A stretch of DNA of 15,176 nucleotides from CAZGSV01 sp964528605 (GTDB lineage: Bacteria > Armatimonadota > Zipacnadia > CAZGSV01): the NCBI GenBank assembly GCA_964528605.1, contig CAZGSV010000081.1, positions 1-15,176 of the forward strand, read 5' to 3'. This document shows, piece after piece, positions 1 through 7,162 of this stretch. A program made the position numbers and the translations under genes. The notes beneath the pieces are model-generated. The model did no database searches, was not told the DNA's origin, and worked only from the letters and a program-made list of their open reading frames with translations. Positions within the stretch are counted from its first letter, which is position 1. Every line of letters begins with the position of its first letter.

Positions 1-2158
1 TGTCCACCTCGCTCTGCGAGCCTCCCGACGAGAAGGTAGGAAGACACTGGTCCGTGCTCTGCTCGACGGTTTGGATATTGACTGTGGCGTCGCCGTCCTT
101 CCAGTCCAGCTCAGACAGCGAGAGGTCCGGGTACTGCTGACCGTGGATCTCGTACACCTTGGGATTGAGGCGGGCGCAGGCCGCGGTCAGCTCGGGATAC
201 GCCTCGTCCTGTTCGCTGATGAGGCCGTAGTTCGTGTCCTCGGGGAACGTGGACGAGATTCCCAGCGCCGGCTCGTCCACCCACATGAAGTAGTCCGAGC
301 CGACGATGAAGGGCAGCCGGAACACCATCGTCTGGAATATCTCGAACGCCTTCGCGCGCTGCTGCTGGGTGTCGAAGCGCTGGCCGGCGCCGTGCTTGCA
401 GGGCAGGCCGCTGTCCAGCGCCGGGAACGACCACTCGGTGATCATCATCGGCCGCTTGCACTGCTCGTGCCAGCGCCGCAGGTTCTCCTCCAGGCCGAGC
501 ACGACGCCTTGGTCCAGGTCCAGGCGAGGGTAGGTGTTGACGGTGACGATGTCGCAGTACTTGCCGGCGAGGTCCCAGATGAGCGGCGCATCGCCCGCGA
601 AGCGATTGCCCAGGATCATGTGGTTGGGATCGTGCTTGCGAATGGCCGCGGTGGTCACGGCGAAGTAGCGGTCCGCGCACAGGCGCACGAAGTCAAGCCG
701 GTCGTTCGCCGCACGCTCGTCCGTCGGCTCCGGCGCTTCGGTGACGCTCCCGAGCGCCTCCCAGTCTGCGACCGCCGGCTGCCAGTGGCGGTTGAAGTCA
801 TCCACCGAGCCGTAGCGCTCGCGCAGGAAGTCCACCACGGCCGTCTTGGCGCTGTGTTGGGCCGGCTTCTTGAAGGCCTCCACGAACAGCCCCCACTCGC
901 GCCCGATCTTGCCGTACCACTCCAACTCGTTGTCTATGAAGTAGCCGAGCAGCCAGGGATCGTCGCGGCTCGGGGCGCAGTCCTGCTCCGCGCGGTAGTC
1001 GCAGAAGGCCTCCCAGTCGGGACTGAAGATGTTGGGGAAGCCGGTCCAGTGCACCTGCGGGCAGATATCGTCTTGCGCGGCGAAGGCGGAGCCGATGCCG
1101 GCGAAGAGCGTGTGCGCGAGGCCCTGGTAGCGGGTGCCGGGCGAGTTATTGGCGCCCAAGGCATTGAAGTTCCAGGCGCGGAGCCGCTCGGTCGCGTGGG
1201 CCGCCCACTTCTCCTCGCTGCCGTACTTCTCGACGTTGTTCCTATTGTAGGGCGCGTAGCCCAACTTCTCGCACCAATGGACGCCGTAATTGCAGTGGTC
1301 GGTGCCCAGGGCGATGAAGGCGCGTCCGAGCGGGTCCACGATCCAGTCCACGCCCTCGCGCTGTGCCGTGTGGAAGAAGCCGGTCGCCTCCAACCTTATC
1401 TCGGCATCGGCGGTGCCGGAGTACTCCGGGTACTTGGTCGCCACGGGAGCCACCTCCGAGAACGCTTGCATTTGGTAGTCGTCGAACTCAGACACGAAGC
1501 CGGCCGAGTGCAGCCCCCCCTGCCCGAAGGTGACCGCCTTGACGCTGAAGAGGTAGCCGGCGCTCCAGCGCAGCGTACCGTCCAACTCGGAGACCGAGCC
1601 GTATATGCCGTGCGCGTCTATCGCCAGTCGCAGGCGGTACGGATGATCATACTCCCAGACGAAGTCTTGCCCGACCATCTCGGTGCTGGGCAGTCTGTGC
1701 TCGGTCGCCGACTGCGCCAGCCAGGTGCCGTTCAGCATTTCCTGCAACTCGAGGAAGTGGCGTCGGCCCTGCGCGTCCGGGGACTCGACCAGGGCAAGGT
1801 GCCAATAGTTGGCGGCGTCTTGAGCGCTGGTGAGCCCCGCGACTTTCCACTCCTTGGCGGTGATGCCGCGGACGACGAGGGTGACCCCCAGCGCCTGTTC
1901 GCCGGAGAGCGGCGCGCCCTTGGGAGAGATGACCGTGCGCCCCACCGACTCCGCGCGCATCACCCCGTCGCCCATGCTCCACGCCGGCGGGTAGAGGGAC
2001 CAACGCTCGCGTGCGGCCGTGGACTCGCCTGCGAAGTCGTCAGCGAACTCGAACGCCGGCGTCGAAGCGGGCTGTGCTCGCGTGCCCCCTGCGGACAACA
2101 TCGCCAGCAGCAGGAGACCGCAGGCGAGCACGGCATGTAGGCGACGGTTCGCACACAT
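1..2158 (-). CDS. Secreted clan-A glycoside hydrolase, agarase-like (C-terminus beyond window)
   Basis: I translated this strand by hand: the frame is open from ATG at 2158 to the window edge (719 residues, no stop), so the 3' end is missing. Residues 1-29 are a signal peptide (Arg-Arg, then a Leu-rich core, ending near Ala28). Residues about 36-235 look like a beta-sandwich LamG/ConA-type domain (FADDF near the start, Trp-rich). Residues about 265-670 look like a TIM barrel: it opens with WIVDPLGRAF (272-281), has Asn410-Glu411 in GYFIDNELEW as likely acid/base, and Glu575 in MMITEWSF as likely nucleophile, the clan GH-A pattern seen in GH50/GH86 agarases and GH42-like enzymes. It probably cleaves a polysaccharide outside the cytoplasm; the substrate is not deducible. 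GGAGG lies 10 bases before the ATG. Only 54 bp separate it from the upstream NfeD gene, with no visible promoter, so co-transcription is possible. The GH call is firm, the exact family is not. Confidence 0.85.
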   Translation of the reverse strand, partial: MCANRRLHAVLACGLLLLAMLSAGGTRAQPASTPAFEFADDFAGESTAARERWSLYPPAWSMGDGVMRAESVGRTVISPKGAPLSGEQALGVTLVVRGITAKEWKVAGLTSAQDAANYWHLALVESPDAQGRRHFLELQEMLNGTWLAQSATEHRLPSTEMVGQDFVWEYDHPYRLRLAIDAHGIYGSVSELDGTLRWSAGYLFSVKAVTFGQGGLHSAGFVSEFDDYQMQAFSEVAPVATKYPEYSGTADAEIRLEATGFFHTAQREGVDWIVDPLGRAFIALGTDHCNYGVHWCEKLGYAPYNRNNVEKYGSEEKWAAHATERLRAWNFNALGANNSPGTRYQGLAHTLFAGIGSAFAAQDDICPQVHWTGFPNIFSPDWEAFCDYRAEQDCAPSRDDPWLLGYFIDNELEWYGKIGREWGLFVEAFKKPAQHSAKTAVVDFLRERYGSVDDFNRHWQPAVADWEALGSVTEAPEPTDERAANDRLDFVRLCADRYFAVTTAAIRKHDPNHMILGNRFAGDAPLIWDLAGKYCDIVTVNTYPRLDLDQGVVLGLEENLRRWHEQCKRPMMITEWSFPALDSGLPCKHGAGQRFDTQQQRAKAFEIFQTMVFRLPFIVGSDYFMWVDEPALGISSTFPEDTNYGLISEQDEAYPELTAACARLNPKVYEIHGQQYPDLSLSELDWKDGDATVNIQTVEQSTDQCLPTFSSGGSQSEVD

Positions 2159-2212
2159 TCCCTCATTGCCTCCGGATTCGGTTTCGCCCGCTCGTCGGGG
2201 GCCGCGTTGGAC

Positions 2213-2653
2213 CTAGGGCACTTCGACGAAGAGGCGGGCGCCGGTGACGCGCCGGATGATGACGACGGACTCGGGCGGGATCAGGTCCCCGCCCAAGGAG
2301 CGCGCCTCCCAGATGCGCTCGCCTATCTGCACCGCGCCGCGGTCGGCGACGTTGTCTATGCCCTCCACCACAGTCGCCTGCTGGCCCACCACGGCGTCCG
2401 GCGAGTCGGCGGAAATATCACCCGCGTAGCCCTTCTGGAAGAGGTGGCGCAAGTACCTCTGGGAGAGCACCACCGAGACGCTCGTGACCAGCAGCAAGGA
2501 CACGATCTGTCCGGTGGCGCCCGAGTGCAGAGCCGCACTGACCGCGGCGGCCAGGCAACCGATGCCCAGCCAGTAGAGATTGTTGCCCGGCACCACCATC
2601 TCCAGGGCAACGAACGCCATCCCCGCGCCGCCCCAGGTGTAGACAATGGTCAT
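2213..2653 (-). CDS. Short NfeD-family membrane protein (copy A, distal)
   Basis: 146 residues. Hydrophobic segments cover roughly residues 5-65 (WGGAGMAFVALEMVVPG, then LYWLGIGCLAAAVSAAL, then a Val/Leu-rich stretch). A soluble OB-fold-like NfeD domain follows at about 87-145 (VVGQQATVVEGIDN ... VVIIRRVTGARLFVEV). Length and layout match the short NfeD type (NfeD1b, YbbJ-like), which is usually encoded next to a stomatin-type SPFH protein and thought to anchor or regulate it in the membrane; here the SPFH gene is 161 bp upstream. The start is chosen at ATG 2653 because GGGAGG lies about 8 bases before it and the mature family fold begins there, although the frame stays open far upstream into the SPFH gene. 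It ends with TAG. By hand count it shares about 45% of residues, ungapped, with the NfeD gene at 3844-4284, and both are exactly 146 residues. Confidence 0.88.
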   Translation of the reverse strand: MTIVYTWGGAGMAFVALEMVVPGNNLYWLGIGCLAAAVSAALHSGATGQIVSLLLVTSVSVVLSQRYLRHLFQKGYAGDISADSPDAVVGQQATVVEGIDNVADRGAVQIGERIWEARSLGGDLIPPESVVIIRRVTGARLFVEVP

Positions 2654-2680
2654 CGTCGTGCCTCCCGCATGCCTTTCGCC

Positions 2681-2696
2681 GCGCCTCTCGAGGCGC
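2681..2696. repeat. Short inverted repeat ahead of NfeD copy A
   Basis: GCGCCTC and GAGGCGC form a perfect 7-bp inverted repeat separated by 2 bases, within the 161-bp gap between the SPFH stop and the NfeD copy A start. It ends about 28 bp before the NfeD ATG. A second small dyad (CGCAC, T, GTGCG) follows at about 2704-2714. The loops are too small for a good terminator; it could be an operator or chance in GC-rich DNA. I see no convincing promoter in the gap. Confidence 0.25.
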
Positions 2697-2814
2697 GCCA
2701 TCTGCGCACTGTGCGACCGATCAGTCCGTCCGTCAAGCCCGCTTGCGCGCGCATCTTGCGGACGTCGGTCGAGCAACGAAGTAGCGCTGACAGTGCGCCT
2801 ATCGAGCACCCGGC

Positions 2815-3810
2815 CTATGGTTTGGGGGCGCCGCCCTCGGCCGGAGGCGGGCTGGAGGCGCTGCCCGGCGACACCCCTGCGAACAGCTCGCGGATGCCTG
2901 CGAGCGACCCCAGAATCGCGCTTGCCTCCAGGGGGAGGAAGATCTTGGTGGCTTGGCCGGCTGCGACCGTCGGCAGCATCTCGAGATACTTGAGCGCGAT
3001 GAGATAGTTGGCCGGGCTCGACTCGGGCAGCCCGCCGCGGATGAGGTTGAGCGCCTGCGCTTCCGCGTTGGCCACGGTCAGCCGCGCCTGCGCCTGCCCC
3101 TCGGCGCGCAAGATGGTGGCTTGCCTCTCGCCCTCTGCAACTAGAATGGCGGAGGCCTTCTTGCCCTCGGCCTCGAGCACGACGGCGCGGCGGTCGCGCT
3201 CCGCGCGCATCTGCTTCTCCATCGCGGTCAGAATGTCGTGGGGCGGCGCGATGTCCAGCAGTTCGACGCGCGTGACTTTGACGCCCCACTTGTCGGTCGT
3301 CTCATCGAGCACGGTGCGCAGGCGGCCGTTGATGATCTCGCGCGACACCAGCGTCTGGTCCAGGTCCATCTCGCCCACCACGTTACGCAGCGTCGTGCGC
3401 GTGAGCATCTCGATGGCGTAGGGCAGGTTCACGATCTCGTAGACCGCCCTCACCGGGTCGGTGATCTGGTAGTAGATGACGACGTTGATGGACATGGTCA
3501 CGTTGTCTCTGGTGATCACCGGCTGCGGCGGGATGTCGAGCACCTGTTCGCGTAGGTCAATGCGCAACACAATGCGGTCAACGAGAATGCGCTCGCCGGA
3601 GGGGTCCGTGGCCGCGACGCGCACCTGTATGGCGCGGCCGCCGTCCACCAGAGGCCAGATGATATTGAGGCCGCTGTCCGCCCGCCGGTGGAAGCGGCCC
3701 AGGCGCTCGACTACAATCACGGTCGCCTGCGGCACGACGACAATGCCCTTGAGCGCGAAGACGACAACGAAGAACCCGAGGATGACCAGGACTATCACAA
3801 GTGGTTCCAC
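2815..3810 (-). CDS. Stomatin/prohibitin-like SPFH membrane protein (slipin, QmcA-like)
   Basis: 331 residues. An N-terminal membrane anchor (about 4-24, VIVLVILGFFVVVFAL) is followed by the SPFH domain from about 25 to 200, with typical stretches VVPQATVIVVERLGRF (25-40), the DIPPQPVITRDNV region, and WGVKVTRVELLDI. An Ala/Glu/Arg-rich coiled region follows (MRAERDRRA ... ILRAEGQAQAR), then a Pro/Ala-rich tail. This matches bacterial stomatin homologues such as E. coli QmcA (about 300 residues), which oligomerise on membranes and pair with NfeD partners. The start is GTG at 3810: GGAGG lies 8 bases upstream and the anchor starts right after it. It begins 33 bp after the upstream NfeD copy B stop, so translation is likely linked. 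It is flanked on both sides by short NfeD genes. It ends with TAG. Family certain; physiological role not deducible here. Confidence 0.93.
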   Translation of the reverse strand: MEPLVIVLVILGFFVVVFALKGIVVVPQATVIVVERLGRFHRRADSGLNIIWPLVDGGRAIQVRVAATDPSGERILVDRIVLRIDLREQVLDIPPQPVITRDNVTMSINVVIYYQITDPVRAVYEIVNLPYAIEMLTRTTLRNVVGEMDLDQTLVSREIINGRLRTVLDETTDKWGVKVTRVELLDIAPPHDILTAMEKQMRAERDRRAVVLEAEGKKASAILVAEGERQATILRAEGQAQARLTVANAEAQALNLIRGGLPESSPANYLIALKYLEMLPTVAAGQATKIFLPLEASAILGSLAGIRELFAGVSPGSASSPPPAEGGAPKP

Positions 3811-3843
3811 ACTAGATCCCTCCCGCTCTGGAACCGCGACTGC

Positions 3844-4284
3844 CTAGGCGACCTCGACGAATACCTTGGCGCCCTCGACGCGGCGTATGACCACCCCGGT
3901 GTCCGGGGAAATCGGCTCATCGTTGACCGAGCGCGCGCTCCATACCTCGCCGCCAATCTTCACAGTGCCGACCTTGCGCGCGTTGTCTATGGCCTCAACC
4001 ACGACGACGCGCTGCCCGATAAGCGCCTCCACGTTGGTGACGGTTGCCTGGGGGCGCAGCACCTTTCTGAAGGTGTGCCGGAAGAGCGTCTGCGCCGTAA
4101 CCACCAGCACAAAAGAGACCACGCAGAAGACGAGAACCTGAATGGCGGTGCCGGCGTGGAGGGCGGCGGCTGCCGCGGCCGACAGGCAGCCGATCCCTAG
4201 CCACAGCAAGACGAAACCGGGCGCCAGCATCTCAAAGATCATCAGCAGTACGCCCGCCCCCGCCCACACATAGACGGCGATCAT
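3844..4284 (-). CDS. Short NfeD-family membrane protein (copy B, proximal)
   Basis: 146 residues, same plan as the distal copy: hydrophobic segments over about residues 4-65 (VYVWAGAGVLLMIFEMLAPG, then LLWLGIGCLSAAAAAAL, then IQVLVFCVVSFVLVV), a linker, and a C-terminal OB-fold-like domain (about 87-145, LIGQRVVVVEAIDN ... VVIRRVEGAKVFVEV). It belongs to the YbbJ-like NfeD1b type. The start is ATG 4284: GGAGG lies 9 bases upstream. A longer reading from TTG at 4365 is rejected because that TTG is the -35 element of a strong promoter. The gene ends with TAG, 33 bp before the SPFH start, giving an NfeD-SPFH pair. It is probably the first gene of the NfeD-SPFH-NfeD unit. It likely binds or regulates the stomatin partner in the membrane (family knowledge). 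Confidence 0.9.
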   Translation of the reverse strand: MIAVYVWAGAGVLLMIFEMLAPGFVLLWLGIGCLSAAAAAALHAGTAIQVLVFCVVSFVLVVTAQTLFRHTFRKVLRPQATVTNVEALIGQRVVVVEAIDNARKVGTVKIGGEVWSARSVNDEPISPDTGVVIRRVEGAKVFVEVA

Positions 4285-4336
4285 CTCAGTGCCTCCATGG
4301 GGCCGACAGACACCACCCCCCCCACCTTCTCCCGCC

Positions 4337-4365
4337 ACCGTACGCCGCAGACGGGTGGCCGTCAA
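4337..4365 (-). promoter_or_regulatory. Sigma70-type promoter for the NfeD-SPFH-NfeD unit
   Basis: On the minus strand, TTGACG (4365-4360) and TACGGT (4342-4337) are separated by 17 bp, close to TTGACA-17-TATAAT. It lies between the proS stop (4405) and the NfeD ATG (4284), leaving a leader of about 45 nt. It implies that the NfeD-SPFH genes can be transcribed apart from proS, and it rules out the TTG at 4365 as a start codon. Confidence 0.6.
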
Positions 4366-4404
4366 GATGAGATGCGCTCCCGCGGATGCGGCCGCAGGTA
4401 CTCG

Positions 4405-5868
4405 CTAGTACGCCCGGGCGAAGAGAACCGGGTGTTGTGAGGCGCCGGCGCAGCGGACGCATGCCCCGGCTTCCGCCTCTGGCTGGAGGGGAATCACCCG
4501 GATGGTCGCCTTGGTGTCCTCTTTGATCCGCGCCTCGCAATCAGCCTCGCCGCACCAGTGCGCCCAGACAAAGCCTCCCGGCTCCTCGATGAAGGCGCAG
4601 AACTCCTGGTAGCCGTCAATCCGGCGCGTGTTCTCCTCGCGGAACTTGAGCGCCCGTTCGTAGAGCGCGCGCTGCAACTCTTCGAGGCGGGTGCTCAGTT
4701 CTCTGGCCGCCTGCGGGCGCGCGATCGCTTCGCGCCCCTTTGCGTCCCGGCGCGAAATGGTTATCTGCCCCTTCTCCAGGTCACGCGGCCCGATCTCTAC
4801 GCGCAGCGGGACGCCTTTCATCTCCCATTCGTTGAACTTGAAGCCCGGGGTCACCGTATCGCGCTCGTCCAAATGCACGCGCAGGGCAGGCTCCACTTCC
4901 GCCTTGAGCGCGCGCGCCGCCTCGAGCACCTGCACCTTCTCCGCGTCCTTGCGCCAGATGGGGACGATGACGATCTGGATGGGCGCCAGTCGCGGAGGCA
5001 GGATGAGGCCCTGGTCGTCGCCGTGCGCCATCACCACGGCGCCCACCAGGCGGGTGGAGACCCCCCAAGAGGTCTGCCACACGTAGCGCAACTCGTTGCT
5101 TTCGTCTTGGAACTTGATGTCGAAGGGGCGCGCGAAGTTCTGCCCGAGGAAGTGGCTAGTGCCGACCTGTAGCGCGCGCCGGTCACCCATCATCGCCTCC
5201 ACCGCGAACGTCTCCACCGCGCCGGCGAAGCGCTCCGACGCCGACTTGCGTCCGGTCAGCACCGGCAGCGCGGCGTACTGCTCCGCGAACTCGCGGTAGA
5301 TTTCCAGCATGCGCAGCGCCTCTTCCAGCGCTTGCGCTTCGGTGGCGTGCGCCGTGTGCCCCTCCTGCCACAGGAACTCGGTGGTGCGCAGAAAGAGCCT
5401 GGGCCGCAGTTCCCACCGCACCACATTGCACCACTGGTTGAGCAGCAGAGGCAGATCGCGGTAGGAATTGATCCACTTGACGACCGTGGCGTTGATGATG
5501 GTCTCCGAAGTCGGCCGCAGCACCAGCGGCTCTTCCAGTTCCTCCCCCCCCGCGTGCGTGACCACCGCCAACTCGGGCGCAAAGCCCTCTACGTGCTCCG
5601 CCTCCTTGCGCAGGAACGACATGGGGATGAGCATGGGGAAGTAAACGTTCTGGTGGCCGGTCTCGCGGAAGCGCTGATCCAGCACCGCGCGCATGTTCTC
5701 CCACAGCGCCAGCCCGTACGGGCGAATGACCATGGAGCCCTTGACAGGCGAGTAGTCGGCTAACTCCGCCTTGAGGACGACATCGGTGTACCAGCGCGCG
5801 TAATCCTCGCTGCGCGGCGTTACGCCTTTGCCTTCCTCGCGCCTTGCTTTCGCCTCGTCCAAACTCAT
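4405..5868 (-). CDS. proS: Prolyl-tRNA synthetase, archaeal/eukaryote-type
   Basis: Charges tRNA-Pro with proline in the cytoplasm. Read from the ATG at 5868 it has 487 residues. Class II motifs are visible: motif 1 region around GSMVIRPYGLALWENM (44-59), the proline-specific RPTSET (118-123), motif 2 VRWELRPRLFLRTTEFLWQE (150-169) followed by GH, and motif 3 GDDQGLILPPRLAP (283-296). An anticodon-binding domain follows, then a zinc-binding domain with Cys439, Cys444, Cys470 and Cys473, and a C-terminal Tyr487 as in Thermus-type enzymes. There is no INS editing domain between motifs 2 and 3, so this is the short type found in archaea, eukaryotes and some bacteria, rather than the E. coli type. 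An upstream in-frame ATG at 5892 (8 more residues) is the alternative start; 5868 is preferred because GAGAGG lies 10 bases before it. It ends with TAG. Confidence 0.96.
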   Translation of the reverse strand: MSLDEAKARREEGKGVTPRSEDYARWYTDVVLKAELADYSPVKGSMVIRPYGLALWENMRAVLDQRFRETGHQNVYFPMLIPMSFLRKEAEHVEGFAPELAVVTHAGGEELEEPLVLRPTSETIINATVVKWINSYRDLPLLLNQWCNVVRWELRPRLFLRTTEFLWQEGHTAHATEAQALEEALRMLEIYREFAEQYAALPVLTGRKSASERFAGAVETFAVEAMMGDRRALQVGTSHFLGQNFARPFDIKFQDESNELRYVWQTSWGVSTRLVGAVVMAHGDDQGLILPPRLAPIQIVIVPIWRKDAEKVQVLEAARALKAEVEPALRVHLDERDTVTPGFKFNEWEMKGVPLRVEIGPRDLEKGQITISRRDAKGREAIARPQAARELSTRLEELQRALYERALKFREENTRRIDGYQEFCAFIEEPGGFVWAHWCGEADCEARIKEDTKATIRVIPLQPEAEAGACVRCAGASQHPVLFARAY

Positions 5869-5948
5869 CGCTTCACTGCCTCTCGTCCGCATCTGCGGGT
5901 GTCCCGCCAGGTTGCGTGGCGATCGGCGGCGCAGGACTACCCGCGCCT

Positions 5949-5960
5949 GCCAACGTTGGC
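5949..5960. promoter_or_regulatory. 12-bp perfect palindrome upstream of proS
   Basis: GCCAACGTTGGC is a perfect 12-bp palindrome in the roughly 100-bp space between the aldolase stop (5997) and proS. It could be an operator for a dimeric regulator or chance in GC-rich DNA. I found no convincing -35/-10 pair around it. Confidence 0.25.
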
Positions 5961-5996
5961 GTTCTTGGAGGGCGCCGTGCTTGCCGGGCGCGTTCT

Positions 5997-7055
5997 CTAG
6001 ACCTTGTCACCCGGCAGCAGCAAGCGGCCGTCCCAGCGCTGCTGAATGTAGTCACGGTAGGGCCCGATGATCTCGTCGAGCGCTTTCTCGCCGCGATCCA
6101 CGACCTCCTCCGGATACGGCTCGCCCTCCACCCCGCCGTAGGGGTCGCCGCCACGGCGCTGGTAGGGCTGCACCTTGACACCTTTGCGGGCCAGATACTG
6201 CATGGCCATTATGGTGTGGTTCATGCCTTCCCAGGGCCTGAGTGCAAGCAGCACGTCCTCGTGCACCGCTGCCATCTTCTCTTTGTCACCGCGCACGAAG
6301 GCGTCTTGCACGGCGTAGATCAACTCGGGATGCGTGTTACAGCCGCCGCCGATGACTCCGGCGATGCCCATCGGCAGTGTGCCTGCATAGGCATGTTCGG
6401 CGCCGCAGATGAACGCGAATCGCTTGCCCCGAGTCACCGCCGCCCGCGCGGCAAAGGCCTCGAGGTCCGTGCTGGAGTACTTCATCCCAATGACGTTGGG
6501 GACCTGAAGCAGCCGCGCAAGCAACTCGGGCGTTATCTCGTATTCGTCCGGCAAGCCGGGCATGCGGTAGACGAAGATGGGGATGTCCACCTCGCGGGAG
6601 ACTGCGGCATAGAAGTCGAAGATCACCTCCGCCGCGGAGCCGCCGGGAGCAGCCAGCGCGAAGGGAACGGGAAGGACCGCCGCGTCCACGCCTTTCGACT
6701 GGGCGTACTGGCTCAGTTCGATGGTCTGGCGGAGGAATACGGCTGGGTCGGGGCGATGCTCGGGGTTGCCGTCGAACTCACCCGCGGTGCCGATAATGAC
6801 GCCGAGTCTGCCCTCGGCGGCCTCGGTCACCAGGTCAATCATCAGCCGGGCGTCGTCGCAAGTGTAGGTGTTCATTCTGCCGACGCCGCAGCGGGCGAAG
6901 ACGGTGCTCACGATGCGCCGCGACCTGAGCCACTTGACCATCGAACGTACGCCCTCGGGGTCAATCTTGCCCTTGGCGTCGAAGGGCGTGTACATGGGGG
7001 TCAAAACGCCGCGCACGTAACGCGGTAGGGAAGCGAGCGCGTTATCAGAAGACAC
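5997..7055 (-). CDS. DapA/NanA superfamily aldolase or lyase (substrate unknown)
   Basis: 352 residues, class I pyruvate-aldolase-like TIM barrel. It starts VRGVLTPMYTPFD (14-26), typical of dihydrodipicolinate synthase/N-acetylneuraminate lyase proteins. The Schiff-base lysine is Lys192 in VIGMKYSS and the conserved Tyr is Tyr163 in IFVYRMP; GVIGGGCNTHPEL (233-245) is the usual late barrel segment. The GTTGE loop is replaced by RCGVGR (55-60), so the catalytic Thr pair of true DHDPS is absent. A C-terminal extension (about 300-352) makes it longer than the usual 290-300. True DapA is therefore unlikely; a sugar-acid aldolase or dehydratase is more plausible, and a keto-acid or sugar catabolic role is inference. 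The start is GTG 7055, fixed by GAGGAGG 7 bases upstream. The gene lies between arsR and proS on the same strand. It ends with TAG. Confidence 0.88.
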   Translation of the reverse strand: MSSDNALASLPRYVRGVLTPMYTPFDAKGKIDPEGVRSMVKWLRSRRIVSTVFARCGVGRMNTYTCDDARLMIDLVTEAAEGRLGVIIGTAGEFDGNPEHRPDPAVFLRQTIELSQYAQSKGVDAAVLPVPFALAAPGGSAAEVIFDFYAAVSREVDIPIFVYRMPGLPDEYEITPELLARLLQVPNVIGMKYSSTDLEAFAARAAVTRGKRFAFICGAEHAYAGTLPMGIAGVIGGGCNTHPELIYAVQDAFVRGDKEKMAAVHEDVLLALRPWEGMNHTIMAMQYLARKGVKVQPYQRRGGDPYGGVEGEPYPEEVVDRGEKALDEIIGPYRDYIQQRWDGRLLLPGDKV

Positions 7056-7062
7056 GAGCGTT

Positions 7063-7069
7063 CCTCCTC
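7063..7069 (-). promoter_or_regulatory. Strong ribosome binding site that fixes a GTG start
   Basis: On the minus strand GAGGAGG stands exactly 7 bases before the GTG at 7055 of the aldolase gene. It is the best Shine-Dalgarno match in the window and decides the non-ATG start. Confidence 0.8.
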
Positions 7070-7082
7070 AGAGAGTCACTGG

Positions 7083-7101
7083 GCACGCTAGTTTAGCGCG
7101 C
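7083..7101 (-). promoter_or_regulatory. Hairpin in the arsR-aldolase spacer
   Basis: As RNA on the minus strand, GCGCGCUA and UAGCGUGC pair over 8 bp (one G-U) with a 3-nt AAC loop. It lies between the arsR stop (7163) and the aldolase ribosome binding site (7063-7069). There is no following U tract, so it may be a leader hairpin, an operator (the DNA dyad is also near-perfect) or a weak barrier to read-through. Confidence 0.35.
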
Positions 7102-7162
7102 CGGCGCGGTATCGGCTAGTAGCGCAAGGTGATGCCGGAGCGGGAGGCGATCTCGCTTGGGA

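Noticed and set aside
71..2140. Very long rightward open frame (689 codons) across the left part
   Set aside because: It is the antisense shadow of the glycoside hydrolase. The leftward translation has a signal peptide, a domain order and catalytic motifs; the rightward one has only Val/Arg/Leu/Gly-rich sequence, usual for GC-rich antisense frames.
2213..3289. A 358-residue reading of NfeD copy A with a long N-terminal part
   Set aside because: The extra part overlaps the SPFH gene out of frame and has no family character. ATG 2653 has a ribosome binding site, and the resulting 146 residues equal the length of the paralogue.
3844..4365. TTG start at 4365 for NfeD copy B
   Set aside because: The TTG is part of the -35 box TTGACG of a 17-bp-spaced promoter, and ATG 4284 has a good ribosome binding site.
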